NCBI RefSeq assembly: GCF_905220565.1
Contig: NC_059416.1
Span: 4,836,001 to 4,900,000 of the forward strand
Source of the DNA: Melitaea cinxia
Lineage: Eukaryota > Arthropoda > Insecta > Lepidoptera > Nymphalidae
Direction: 5' to 3'
Length of the DNA: 64,000 bases
A program made the translations under genes and the position numbers. Below, piece by piece: positions 9,286 through 19,311 of the stretch. The first letter of the stretch is position 1; every line of letters begins with the position of its first letter. The notes under the pieces were generated by a model that was not told the origin of the DNA, did not search any database, and saw only the letters and a list, made by a program, of their open reading frames with translations.

Positions 9286-10047
9286 ATGTCAAAGTTAAGT
9301 GTAACGAGTTTTAATAACAGAATCGGGAGCCCGTTTAACACTAAAAACAAAGACAAAGCTGATGGAAAAGTACACAAAGAAGTGCTACAGAAGACAAATT
9401 ATGATAAACAGAAGGAGAAAAGTAATGAATTGTTACAAAAAGTTACTAAAAAAACAGCGGAGTATCAATCACACAAACCAAGTTCGGGAGTGTTTACCGA
9501 AGTGGTGACGCATGGAGCGTTTACAACAAAGAAAACTGAAAAAGAAAAGTCACCTAAACCAGAAAACTCGCCTACAGCTAAATCGAGCAACGGGACGCCG
9601 GCGAAATCTTTTTTAGGCTTTCCGTCATCCGCTAATGATCTCGCTCTTGACGCGAAATCAGACCTCGAATCAGATCCTAACATTTCTAAAGAAGTAAAAG
9701 AGAAGGTGATCGATAAATTATTCACTTTAGTGTCTATGGTGCAACACGTTTATGAGTCTAAAGTAAGGATAATGACGGAATACGAAAAATTCAAGGATAC
9801 ACATTTGAAGAACGAAATAAGAAAAGAAAAGGAACATTCGGAACAACTGTACAAGCTAAATATGAATTTCCAAAATGAGGTGATACAATCGATTCAACAG
9901 TTGAGAAGCGAGTTGGATGTGTCACGAAACATATCGAGTAATTCGTATGATTCAGGCGCTGTGATAAATTACAAGGAGATGTGTAGTCATGATTCAAGTG
10001 AATCTCAAAGCTTTCAAAATAAAACCTATTGTGAAAAATGTGATTGA
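9286..10047 (+). CDS. Lysine-rich coiled-coil protein, unknown
   Basis: A single uninterrupted 253-codon frame starting at a real ATG (GACATG, purine at -3) and ending in TGA. I do not recognise the family. The first 120 residues are low-complexity, rich in Lys, Ser and Thr with short Pro-containing spacers (EKEKSPKPENSP), typical of disordered sequence. Residues about 130-220 are charged and helical with heptad-like spacing (EVKEKVIDKLFTLVSMVQHV..., KNEIRKEKEHSEQLYKLNM), suggesting a coiled coil. The end carries a lone CxxC (YCEKCD). There is no signal peptide or membrane segment, so it is probably cytoplasmic or nuclear. AATAAA follows 70 bases after the stop, supporting a transcribed gene. 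It is intronless in this window; a retrogene or a fast-evolving lepidopteran gene are both possible. Confidence 0.75.
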   Translation: MSKLSVTSFNNRIGSPFNTKNKDKADGKVHKEVLQKTNYDKQKEKSNELLQKVTKKTAEYQSHKPSSGVFTEVVTHGAFTTKKTEKEKSPKPENSPTAKSSNGTPAKSFLGFPSSANDLALDAKSDLESDPNISKEVKEKVIDKLFTLVSMVQHVYESKVRIMTEYEKFKDTHLKNEIRKEKEHSEQLYKLNMNFQNEVIQSIQQLRSELDVSRNISSNSYDSGAVINYKEMCSHDSSESQSFQNKTYCEKCD

Positions 10048-10116
10048 AAGTTATTAATATGCATGACAAAAAGACGTGAACTTTAATTAAATTAAGCATA
10101 TTTTTATTTTGATGTA

Positions 10117-10122
10117 AATAAA
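10117..10122 (+). terminator. Poly(A) signal after the coiled-coil gene
   Basis: AATAAA 70 bases after the stop codon at 10047, followed within 25 bases by a GT/T-rich patch (TTTGCGGTTTTATT) suited to cleavage. It supports a short 3' UTR. Confidence 0.6.
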
Positions 10123-10139
10123 CTTAGCGAAATATTTGC

Positions 10140-10904
10140 GGTTTTATTAACATCAGCGATAATCAAATATTGTTAAGCAACTGCATTACGTCATAGAAGG
10201 TCGTCTTATCCAGTTTCTGTTTACCTAAATATTTTCGTATTAGAATTTTAACGTAAGATTATTGAACAGAGATTCTAATTTTTTGGAGTCCTTTTTTAAA
10301 TTAAATATATTTTAATTTAAATGTAGATAGGTATGTGAAGCTATTGTATGCTAGAAAATAATTCGAAAAAACTAATTATGTTCAAGTTAAGGCAGCACAT
10401 TTAAAACAGACGAAGTAGATAAAACATTGTTTCGATAAATTTGGCAAATAATTAAAACGTATATTGACCGAACAAATTGTCAATATTGTTTTATATTTCT
10501 TTAATAACGATGAAAAGAATATCTTATTTTTATTGACTGCGTTGTGTGGATCTGTACAAATGAAGTGTCTTACTGACCAGACCAAGGCATGAAGTTTTAG
10601 CATATGTCCGCCATTTTGGTGACACCAAATAGTATCAATAAAAAATAAGTGCCGTTATTGTCACTGGCCGGCCACTTTGGATTCAGGCATAATTTTTAAA
10701 TAAATTTTTTTCGTTTTTATAATAATTGTATTTCTTACTTTCCTATCAATATATTGTTTTCTGTTACATATACTATTGTTGTCAGTAATCCTTTTCTTAT
10801 TTGTCTTAATTTTAAGCAAACCGGCTCCCCTTCCCTCCCAAGTCCCTTCCCTTCTTCTGTTAGATTGAGGTTCCTTTTTTTAACGCTGAGAAACGCTTTT
10901 ATGC
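10140..10904. other. Intergenic DNA
   Basis: AT-rich with no supported gene. A minus-strand open frame at 10603-10382 has no homology sign and I leave it uncalled. Confidence 0.45.
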
Positions 10905-11540
10905 ACTAGCCTCATCGCCCGAAGTGTGGGGTACCCGACACGAACAGAACGCGCCGGACTATAAGACAATAAAACCCAACAGTTTCTTCAACATCTTCTT
11001 TGTGGGGCGCCACGGGATCGCTAACGCCTGCATCCGTGATGCCCCGACGGTTGGCCCACCTGTGCCGCGTCAGTCTCCAATAGAGCGCTCACTACTCATG
11101 AAGAGGGACTACGGCAACATAGCCGTCGCCTCTTTCGCAACTTGACGGCTGATTGGGCCGCTTAATTTACGCCCTAAAGTTTTTCCTATCTTTAGAGAGC
11201 TACGACCTTGCCTCCCAGATGTGCACCGTCGGTTTGCCGGCGCTGGTTCAGACTGCACAGCACGCTGTACCGGTGCAGGTGCGGGAAGTGTGTCCATCCT
11301 TCCCGCACCGGAAGCACGGCCTGCTTCAGTCACCCGTGAATGGACATTTCGGGTGAGTGTGCTCGACCCCCATGCACTTGGGCACTGCTCCAGTACTCTG
11401 ACTCTGGCAGAGCTTCAGCCAACAAGAAGCCTGCCAGCCTTAGCCAGAGTCTTTGCGGCGCGGATCAGTCAACACAGCACTACAGATCCCATTCCTCCCG
11501 GACAGACAACCTCGCCAGCACAATCTTACCAATAATATAA
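10905..11540 (+). other. GC-rich block, probable old repeat
   Basis: The base composition jumps to clearly GC-rich for about 630 bases inside AT-rich DNA. Two short plus-strand frames read through it (10924-11145 and 11221-11535), both proline-, arginine- and serine-rich, neither recognised and separated by a stop. It has the look of an LTR or LINE remnant, but I see no reverse transcriptase, gag or terminal repeat to prove that. Confidence 0.4.
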
Positions 11541-11689
11541 CAATTTGTAAAATATTAGTTACATCTTACTTGATAATGAACACATTTACATACTGATTGA
11601 GATTTTATTTTATAAGAAACATTTGCTAATAAGATACATAGACTTTTTAGAAAAGTTTTGAATTTTTTTTATTGTGATAACAATGGCGC

Positions 11690-11762
11690 GTGTTCCGTGT
11701 AGGCGCCTAATCAGCCAACACCGGCGGTCCCGGGTTTAATTCCCACTCGGGATGAATATTTA
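11690..11762 (+). repeat. SINE head fragment
   Basis: CTAATCAGCCAACACC then GGTCCCGGGTTTAATTCCC, a degenerate B box. It is cut off where the next repeat starts at 11763. Confidence 0.4.
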
Positions 11763-12090
11763 TCATCATCACAGCCTATACAGTCCACTGCTGGACATAG
11801 GCCTCCACAAGTTTACGCCAAAAATAACGTGAACTCATGTGTTTTGCCCATAGTCACCACGCTGGGCAGGCGGGTTGGTGACCGCAGTACTGGCTTTGTC
11901 GCACCAAAGACGCTGCTGCCCGTCTTCGGCCTGTGTATTTCAAAGCCAGCAGTTGGATGGTTATCCCGCCATCGGTCGGCTTCTTAAGTTCCAAGGTGGT
12001 TGTGGAACCTTGTTATCCCTTAGTCGCCTCTTACGACACCCACGGGAAGAGAGGGGGTGGCTAAATTCTTTAGTGCCGTAGCCACACAGA
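11763..12090 (-). repeat. (ATG)n-tailed RTE-like repeat, antisense
   Basis: Near full-length: CATCATCACAGCCTATACAG (tail end) through to GTGCCGTAGCCACACAG (head end). Nearly the same as the copies at 35503 and 20943, so activity was relatively recent. Confidence 0.8.
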
Positions 12091-12129
12091 AATTTATATT
12101 TGTATACATATGTATGTATGTATCAATAT

Positions 12130-12505
12130 TGATTGGTTTCCGGTCAGGGTATCTGTAATTGTGGTGGGAAGACCCCCACCGTACCTCGGAAAGCCTGTTA
12201 AAATGTAGGTAATGTAGGAGAAGGATTGGAGCTTAAGGCACCACGCTGCTCCACTGCCAGTTGGCCTATACTATGTTCCTATACTATGATTAACGATCGC
12301 TATCAGCTTTTTATGATAACAACCGGAGCCGACGGCTTAACATGCTCTCCGAGGCACGGTGGTGAGACCCACAAGGACAGACATCCAAACTGGAAAGAAA
12401 TAATTGTAAAAATACAAATATCCATCCCGAGCCGAAATCGAACCCTCAAACCGTTCGATCTCTTAGGTGACTACACGCATCAGAGCGGTTGTTACATGGG
12501 ATCAA
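12130..12505 (-). repeat. SINE, antisense, composite
   Basis: The main part 12190-12500 is a minus-strand SINE: AGGAGAAGGATTGGAGC is the complement of the 3' block seen at 28375, CTCCGAGGCACGGTGGTGAG the complement of the central block, and GAAATCGAACC a degenerate inverted B box. The piece at 12150-12190 (ACCGTACCTCGGAAAGC) repeats the central block in the opposite sense, so two copies or a rearrangement are joined. Confidence 0.6.
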
Positions 12506-12684
12506 TCAATCAAAGAATGTTAGATAAACCACATATATATGTATACAAAATAAATAGTAATTACTACTACTACTAGTATTAGTACTCTTTGACATAAGTC
12601 TCAGTGAAACAAAGCAAATGAACGCAGTAATTACTAACTCTTAATTCATCCAAATACCTACATTTCAGTAAGATCGCGTTATGC

Positions 12685-12999
12685 ATATAAATAAAATAGG
12701 CGTGTCTGTTTGTAATATTAAAATAAACGATTTATAACGCATATGGATGTATAACGGTACATATACCAAAATATTTTTTTTTACAATTTTTGTCTGTCTC
12801 TGTCTGTCGGTCTGTTTGTTCCGACTAATCTCTGAAACGGCTGGACCGATTTGGAGGAGACTTTCACTGGTAGGTAGCTGATGTAATAAGGAGTGATTTA
12901 GGCTATTTTTATTTGAGAAGTTTATTTATTTTGTAACTCTGCGAACTGAGCGATATTTTATTTTAAATTCCACGTGGACGATGTTGCGGGCACAGCTAG
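12685..12999 (+). mobile_element. Helitron-like element
   Basis: Runs from an ATATAAATAAAATAGG start to CCACGTGGACGATGTTGCGG, CACAGCTAG, then T. The GC-rich imperfect hairpin about ten bases before CTAG is the expected Helitron 3' feature. It contains TCTGTCTGTCGGTCTGTTTG and CTCTGAAACGGCTGGACCG. No coding capacity. Confidence 0.6.
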
Positions 13000-13328
13000 T
13001 CTATTCTATAATATTGCATTCATTCTATTGGAAAGTTTAATTCTAGTAAGATTTTCGACGATTTATATTTACCGGTACCTACTTTATAAAAATCAGGTAT
13101 AGTAGTCAGTTGCGACAATGAAATCGTCGATATTAATGTACGCACATAATTTCCGAACGGCTACTCTAAATTGGGCAATTCTTATTTTGTTGTGGTTGGT
13201 ATTGCCGAGACGAAGTTTGTATGATAAAAAAAATATGGCAGTATGAAGTTTACCGGGTCAGTTAGATTATACCTAGATAGATTTTAGAAACAATTCGTTC
13301 GTAGCTTACGTCAAAATTATATTACTAA

Positions 13329-13604
13329 CTAGCTGTGCACGCGACTTCGTCCGCGTGGAATTAAACAAAAAGTTGATTTTCAATTCGCAGAGTTATAAAA
13401 TAAATACATTTCTAAAATAAAAGTCCCGTCAAAATAGGTCCAGCCGTTTCAGAGATTAGTCGGAACAAACAGACAGACAGACAAATATTGTAATAAATGT
13501 TGTTGTGGTGTATGTACCGTGATACATACATCAATATGCATTTAGTAAAAAGCGGTGATTTTAATATTACAAACAGACACTTCAATTTTATTTATTTGTA
13601 TAGA
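13329..13604 (-). mobile_element. Helitron-like element, inverted copy
   Basis: Minus-strand relative of 12685-12999: plus-strand CTAGCTGTGCACGCGACTTC, CCAGCCGTTTCAGAGATTAG, the (AGAC)n run and TTTATTTATTTGTATAGA. The two copies form an inverted pair 330 bases apart. Confidence 0.62.
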
Positions 13605-14769
13605 TAATTTATTACATTGAACTACTAATGCTAGTAAAATAATATATGTATATTTGTGTAAGTAATATTGTATAAAATATTGTAATAGGTGTATTAAATG
13701 AATCAGTTAGTAGTTACAAATCTTTATCTGTGGTGAACGAGTGCCTAATTACTCATGCACCGTGACTTATGTCCGTATAAATTCATATAGTTGTACCACT
13801 TTTTCCTATTAAATTAATATGCGCAAAATCCACATTATTCATATTAAGACAAGCTACACAAGATATTTCAACGAGAGGAAACTCAAAAAATATACTTTAG
13901 AAGTGACTTGTTCTAAGGAGGACGTGTTTTTAACTCTTTTCTTCTGAAACTCAAACGAAGTTCAAGGTAAATTTCATATAAATACTGAATAACGTTATAG
14001 TGTATTGATGGTATGTATCTTAAAGTAGATTTGCAAATACTAAAAAATATTAGATTATTCTTAACGGTATATTGGATTTCTGGATTCTGCGTCTTGTGTA
14101 TTTCAAGAAGTGTTTTAGTAATTGTTTGTGAAACAGGTTATTTTTAAGTTTGTATATCAATTATTTGTATATTTAATAGTGATAAAGTTTGTTTTACTTA
14201 AGGAATCTTCTCGTGTGAGAAGGCATAAAATACTTGTATGCCTATTAGTCAATATTCTTTAGATGTTTGTGATAGTATACTATATATTCTTGTCCAAGTT
14301 AGTTTGTGTGTTTTGATTTATCGGTGTCATAAGGTCCTTTACCTATCTTTCCTGTCCTATACCTTGCTTTGTTATTACCATATTGCTTAATCAAATTATA
14401 AAAATATTAATCTGTGCTGTTTTTCCAGCATTCGTTTTGATTATAATTGTTTGATTCACTTATGTAGCGTGGTGTTTCAGATAAACAGACATTCGTTTTT
14501 GTGTAATGCAAGAGAAACATACAGACAAACATCCGAAAAGTAATGAATTGTTTAGACTATTAGTGTCACAAATAAATATTTAGTTAATTTTCCTCGTCTT
14601 TGTATTATACGTACAAATGAATTTTATTAGAGCGTTTTCCTTCCTTGTACACGAATGTTTATACTTGTAAATTGAATAAAATAAATTGAAACGAATACAT
14701 ATGCCTATATTAAAAAACTTTATTAAACTATTATTAGGTATAGCTTTTGGAATCATTGCTTTCGCATAA
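13605..14769. other. AT-rich intergenic DNA
   Basis: No gene seen. The reverse frame at 14783-14580 overlaps the hairpin and has no sign of being real. Confidence 0.45.
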
Positions 14770-14840
14770 GGGAACATACCCATACTACGTGACCCGTTTT
14801 TACAATATTTTAACGGGTCATGTAGTATGGGTATGTTCCC
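14770..14840. repeat. 29-bp-arm hairpin
   Basis: Left arm 14770-14798 (GGGAACATACCCATACTACG...) pairs with right arm 14812-14840 with a single G/T-type difference, around a 13-base AT-rich loop. Fits a fold-back MITE or a very short inverted duplication. Confidence 0.85.
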
Positions 14841-15530
14841 TACGCGCCTAAAACATTTTCATATTTACTGATCTAGATAATAATCTTCGATCGTCTTCTT
14901 TCTTTCTTTCTTTGCTACCAATTATCAAAGTTTCAGGCTGAATTAATTTTTAAAGTTATGTTATGATAAGAAAATTGTGCAAAAAATTGGAAATTTCATA
15001 AAAAATATTAGTTTAACTTAACGCATTTAACAAGTCTCAAGAGATGTCATCGTTTTCTATTAAATAGTTAAACTTCTTTTGTATATTATCCTTAATTGTA
15101 TTTCCCACTTATACGTGACTTTTTGTAAAGAATTACTGGAAACCAAATCATGGTTGCTACACACACTATCGTAGTCGGTAGAAGTTAAAAGTCAATTTGT
15201 GTTAGAGAATAGAGTTTACGCACGTTTGAAAAATCTCCCACTTCCGCCATCAATCCACTACTAAACATTATTCAATTAATTTGAACCAAATATTGCATTT
15301 TCACTTTCTAGTGCTTTATGATCGAAAAAAAAAATTACCTCTTCTCCTTGACTATTTTTGTCATTTCGCGCTTTTTAATTTCCAGAATCAGGTTTTTGTG
15401 CAGATAATTTCATGAAACTAAATGTGTGATCACCGGTAATTGATTTATTATGGTACAAACGTAGGAAAAATGTATTTTTGTAAAAAAAATTAACTTTTTT
15501 ATTCTATGGGCTACTAAGTTAACAATTTCC
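14841..15530. other. AT-rich DNA upstream of the LRR gene
   Basis: Contains a short (TTTC)n run at about 14897-14920 and otherwise nothing recognisable. Part of it may be intron or promoter of the LRR gene. Confidence 0.4.
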
Positions 15531-15599
15531 TATCCGTATACAATAATTAATGTAAAACAAAATATAATTTTGTTTTACATTAATTATTGTATACGGATA
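15531..15599. repeat. Perfect 33-bp inverted repeat with 3-base loop
   Basis: Arms 15531-15563 (TATCCGTATACAATAATTAA...) and 15567-15599 are exact complements around the loop ATA. The outer ends are TATCCG / CGGATA. A perfect arm match in non-coding DNA means recent formation or insertion. It lies about 230 bases before the LRR start codon. Confidence 0.92.
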
Positions 15600-15820
15600 A
15601 AAATAAAAGTTATATAATAGAGCCAAAAATGTATACGTAACTTCACAAACGTAAAACAGATCACATTATATACTATACTTTACGAATTCTCTAGCATTAT
15701 TTCATTCATTTGACTACTACTAGGATTGATACGTCCATACGTTGCTCTATATATTTTTAACATATTGTTATTACGGTGCCATTTGCTAAAAGTTACCCTA
15801 TGTTAACTGATACACATAAT

Positions 15821-15831
15821 TTCTCTTTCAG
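15821..15831 (+). promoter_or_regulatory. Splice acceptor directly before the LRR start codon
   Basis: TTCTCTTTCAG, a polypyrimidine tract plus AG, ends one base before ATG 15832. It implies a separate non-coding first exon upstream that I cannot place. Confidence 0.55.
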
Positions 15832-17109
15832 ATGGCACACCTTCGGCAATATTTGATCGTTTACTTGGCCTTTGCGTATTTTATTACAGTCGAAACGAAA
15901 CCCACTTGTAAATACATTAACGAACAAGAAACTGAAGTGTCTTGCAATGAAAATGGTGATACAAACTATGTTCTTACTCAAAATCTAGTGTCAGACAATA
16001 ACAAAACAATAAGTATATCCCTTATGGGATGCAAAATATCCTCGATTGAGAATGGATCGTTTCGTAATCTATTTTCTCTTAAATATTTAGATTTATCACA
16101 AAATAAAATTACAGCACTTCAACTCGGAGCTCTTGATGGTGTAAATCAGTTGATTTATTTGAATCTTTCTAATAATTTTCTTTCTGAAGTTCAGTCTGAT
16201 TTATTCAATCGAACTCCCAATTTAGATGTTCTCGATTTGACAGGAAATGAAATATTGCAATTGAATCGAGGTGCTTTTGTTTCTTTAAAAAAATTAAGGC
16301 ACTTGGGACTCTCACGTAATCGTTTACAAGGTAAAGACATAGACCCTTTCCTTTTTGAATACAATGATCAGCTTTCTTACGTTGATTTTTCAGCTAACGA
16401 TATGAATGGGTCGCCTAGTTCATTATTAAGCGCTACGCGAGTATTAGAGTTTTTAAATTTAGAAAGATGTCTTCTTAAAACAGTACCAATATTTGCAACT
16501 GCTAGCAATCTTTTGACAATGAAATATTTAATACTGTCTAAAAATGAAATAAGTAAACTTGATTATCACGCCACTTTTATAAATTTAAGAAATTTAGAAA
16601 CACTAAATTTGGCTGAAAATGTCTTGGAACAAATAAGTGAGGATGTTTTCAAGCCATTAAGAAAATTAAAAGTTTTGGTACTCAGAGGCAACAAGATAAC
16701 TCATCTCCCAGAAAATCTATTTCAGAATATGAAAAGTTTAGCGAATATTGATTTATCTCATAATTTGATTGGATCAGTTCCTGTAAATGCTTTTCGAGGT
16801 ACGTCGGTTAAGAATTTAAACTTATCTAACAACAGGTTTACTTATTTATCTGATAACTTTTGTTTAGAACTAAGAAATTCAGGTGCAAAATTAACTAAGT
16901 TTTACTTCAACCAGAATCCTTGGCAGTGCGCTTGTCTTATGTCCCTTTTGAATGAAGTAAAAAGTTTAGATATATCCTACAATAGTTTTTACTACGATGG
17001 AAACTATCCTGTATGTGTGACGACCAAAGACATATTTTGTAAGCGACACGATAGTTTTAACTCACTATTTACCGATTTGTATGACGATATAGCATCAGCC
17101 GCAAATTAA
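15832..17109 (+). CDS. Secreted leucine-rich-repeat protein
   Basis: A 425-residue frame in one exon. Residues 1-22 are a signal peptide (LIVYLAFAYFITV). A small cysteine pair (C26, C38) precedes about 12 leucine-rich repeats from about residue 58 to 355, with typical units such as LKYLDLSQNKI, LIYLNLSNNFL, LDVLDLTGNEI and LANIDLSHNLI. A C-terminal cap starts at 362 (NPWQCAC) and uses C366, C368, C395 and C403. No membrane segment or TIR domain follows, so the protein should be soluble and extracellular. Such proteins bind ligands; a hemolymph pattern-recognition role like that of moth leureptin is one hypothesis, not shown here. TTCTCTTTCAG ends immediately before ATG, so the coding exon seems to start at its own ATG after an intron in the 5' UTR. 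No clear AATAAA was found after the TAA. Confidence 0.9.
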   Translation: MAHLRQYLIVYLAFAYFITVETKPTCKYINEQETEVSCNENGDTNYVLTQNLVSDNNKTISISLMGCKISSIENGSFRNLFSLKYLDLSQNKITALQLGALDGVNQLIYLNLSNNFLSEVQSDLFNRTPNLDVLDLTGNEILQLNRGAFVSLKKLRHLGLSRNRLQGKDIDPFLFEYNDQLSYVDFSANDMNGSPSSLLSATRVLEFLNLERCLLKTVPIFATASNLLTMKYLILSKNEISKLDYHATFINLRNLETLNLAENVLEQISEDVFKPLRKLKVLVLRGNKITHLPENLFQNMKSLANIDLSHNLIGSVPVNAFRGTSVKNLNLSNNRFTYLSDNFCLELRNSGAKLTKFYFNQNPWQCACLMSLLNEVKSLDISYNSFYYDGNYPVCVTTKDIFCKRHDSFNSLFTDLYDDIASAAN

Positions 17110-17545
17110 AAATTATATTTTTATTTATTTTTAATATACATTGTCAAAGGGCTGATTTTGTTAATATAAATTAAGACAACATAAAAATTATTTACAAGTT
17201 TTGTTCGCGACAGTTTAAACAATTTTATACATTAAGCGACGTGTAAAGTGGCAAGCTTAAATGCGTTATTTGAAGGCATCATTAGGTCGTTTTCTGAATT
17301 GTCGCAGTGACATCGATTTGGACATCAAAATAATATTCTTTAACTAAATATCTTTAGAGGCATAGTTTGCACATCGAATTTTTGCCGTTTGCATTTTTAA
17401 AACAAGCGCAAAGTATATTAATTAATAGTGGAAAGTAGGGATTGATATACGCACTGATCGTATCAATATCCCGCCACATGCACAGTAATAAGTGATATAA
17501 CTGCCTTATATAATGTATGAAACTAATGAAAAAGGGCACTCTAAT

Positions 17546-17681
17546 GCTGAGTTGCACGAAACAAAATTAAAATTTAAGTAGAGATTAAACTAATTTAATC
17601 ACAAGAATTTCATACAATTCTTGCGATTAAATTAGTTTAATCACTACTTAAATTTTAATTTCTTTTCGTGCAACTCGGCGT
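17546..17681. repeat. Long hairpin MITE-like element
   Basis: An imperfect inverted repeat of about 65 bases per arm. GCTGAGTTGCACGAAA at 17546 pairs with TTTCGTGCAACTCGGC ending near 17680, and the inner arms (AGATTAAACTAATTTAATCA / GATTAAATTAGTTTAATCAC) pair almost fully around a CATAC loop. No coding capacity. Shape and size fit a fold-back MITE. Confidence 0.85.
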
Positions 17682-18423
17682 CAGTCAATTATTGTTTCAC
17701 TATATGTCAATATAACAATGCTTTTTATACAGATCGTTTTATTTTAATATAGAAATAAAGTTTAAATTTTTTTTTATATCAGCCATATGTATAATAATTT
17801 ATCACCCTCTTTCTGTTCTTAAAGAAAAATCTACAGAGTTGGCAACACTGCTAATATAGTAGTACCTATTCTTAGTCTGGCTCGACCAACTGATAAACTT
17901 TTCTTAAAAGAAATATAGAGGAGCTGAGTCCTTCCAGTCAGTAATAACAAATTAAAAATACACTGAATCGTCATTTATTACTTCGAAGTATTTAATAATT
18001 TTGCAATCAGTAACCAAAGAAAGAGTTTCATGATTCTAACTTCAAAAATGAATATTTTTTTTACAACCGATCGATCCCTCGATTTCCGCTCATGACAAAT
18101 ATTTGTATAGATATGTGTATGGGTCATACAGAAGCTTGTCTGGTCTAGGCTGTCAATTTTTGTTTACTAGTAAATTATTAGAACTAAATTTGCTACCTTT
18201 ATAGTGATTGTCATTATTTCAAAAATTCAATTGTCTAAATATGTGTTTATTGTCAATTTTAGTCTACTATTGTATGTCGATAGTTATCGCGTACTTCATT
18301 GAGAAATTCAATATTATCAATCGTATTGACAGAACAAAAGACTATCGTCTTCAAGAGAAAAAATACGGAATAAAATAAATAAAATGCCATACATACAATC
18401 GATTTTTTTAAGGTAGAGCACAT
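17682..18423. other. AT-rich intergenic DNA
   Basis: No gene or repeat that I can name. Confidence 0.45.
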
Positions 18424-18770
18424 CACTCATCATCATCATAATCATTTCAGCTTATTACAGTCCACTGCTGGACATAGGCCTCCACAAGTTCGCACCAAAA
18501 ATCGAATGAACTCATGTGTTTTACCCATAGTCACCACGCTGGGCAGGCGGGTTGGTGACCGCAGGGCTGGCTTTGTCGCACCGAAGACGCTGCTGCCCGT
18601 CTTCGACCTGTGTATTTCAAAGCCAGTAGGTGGATGGTTATCCCGCCATAGGTCGGCTTTTTAAGTTCCAAGGTGGTAGTGGAATTGTGTTATCCCTTAG
18701 TCGCCACTTACGACACCTACAGGAAGAGAGGGGGTGGCTATATTCTTAATGTCGGAACCACACAGCAAAG
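18424..18770 (-). repeat. (ATG)n-tailed RTE-like repeat, antisense
   Basis: Starts CATCATCATCATAATCATTTC (degenerate tail) and runs to GTCGGAACCACACAGC. Near full-length, somewhat more diverged than the copies at 11763 and 35503. Confidence 0.8.
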
Positions 18771-18776
18771 ATAGAG

Positions 18777-18930
18777 CACACCAGGAAATATCTTGGTCAA
18801 AAATTGGAGCAGCTCGATCGGGGAAGTGTTTGAACCTTATAAAAGACCACAACTGAATAGTATATGTACTGCTTTCAAGTAGTGTTGTGTCCCTATGAAG
18901 AGTAAGGTAGGCAGGATCTGGGTACCAATA
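18777..18930 (+). repeat. Zenon-like tail repeat, 5' part
   Basis: AGGAAATATCTTGGTCAAAA, TGGAGCAGCTCGATCGGGGA, GCTTTCAAGTAGTGTTGTGT match the upstream half of the copy at 46968. The GCAACGCGCTTG half is missing. Confidence 0.6.
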
Positions 18931-19311
18931 AGGAATTACCCTGGGTCAAGAAACTAAAGACCCCACAATGATCAGATCATCATTATTTTGTAAAACTTGA
19001 AAGTTTTTTCGTTAATACCGGTAAAAATGATCTAACAGTAGGAAATATGAATTATGATGTGTTTTAAAGTTAGTAACGGTATATAAAATAGGTTTTGTTA
19101 AAGAATAAAGCTCAGTTTTTATATTATTTACTTACATTAGAGCAAATACGGAGAAACATTCAGGCTTAACAAAATAACGAAGGTCTAATCATCGTGGGGT
19201 AATGTCATATTCTATATCATGTAATTATGTGACTGGTCCACAAATCCATAGTGTGGCGGATTAAATTCGCTTAATAATAAAAAATATAACCAATAAATTT
19301 GTAACTAACAT

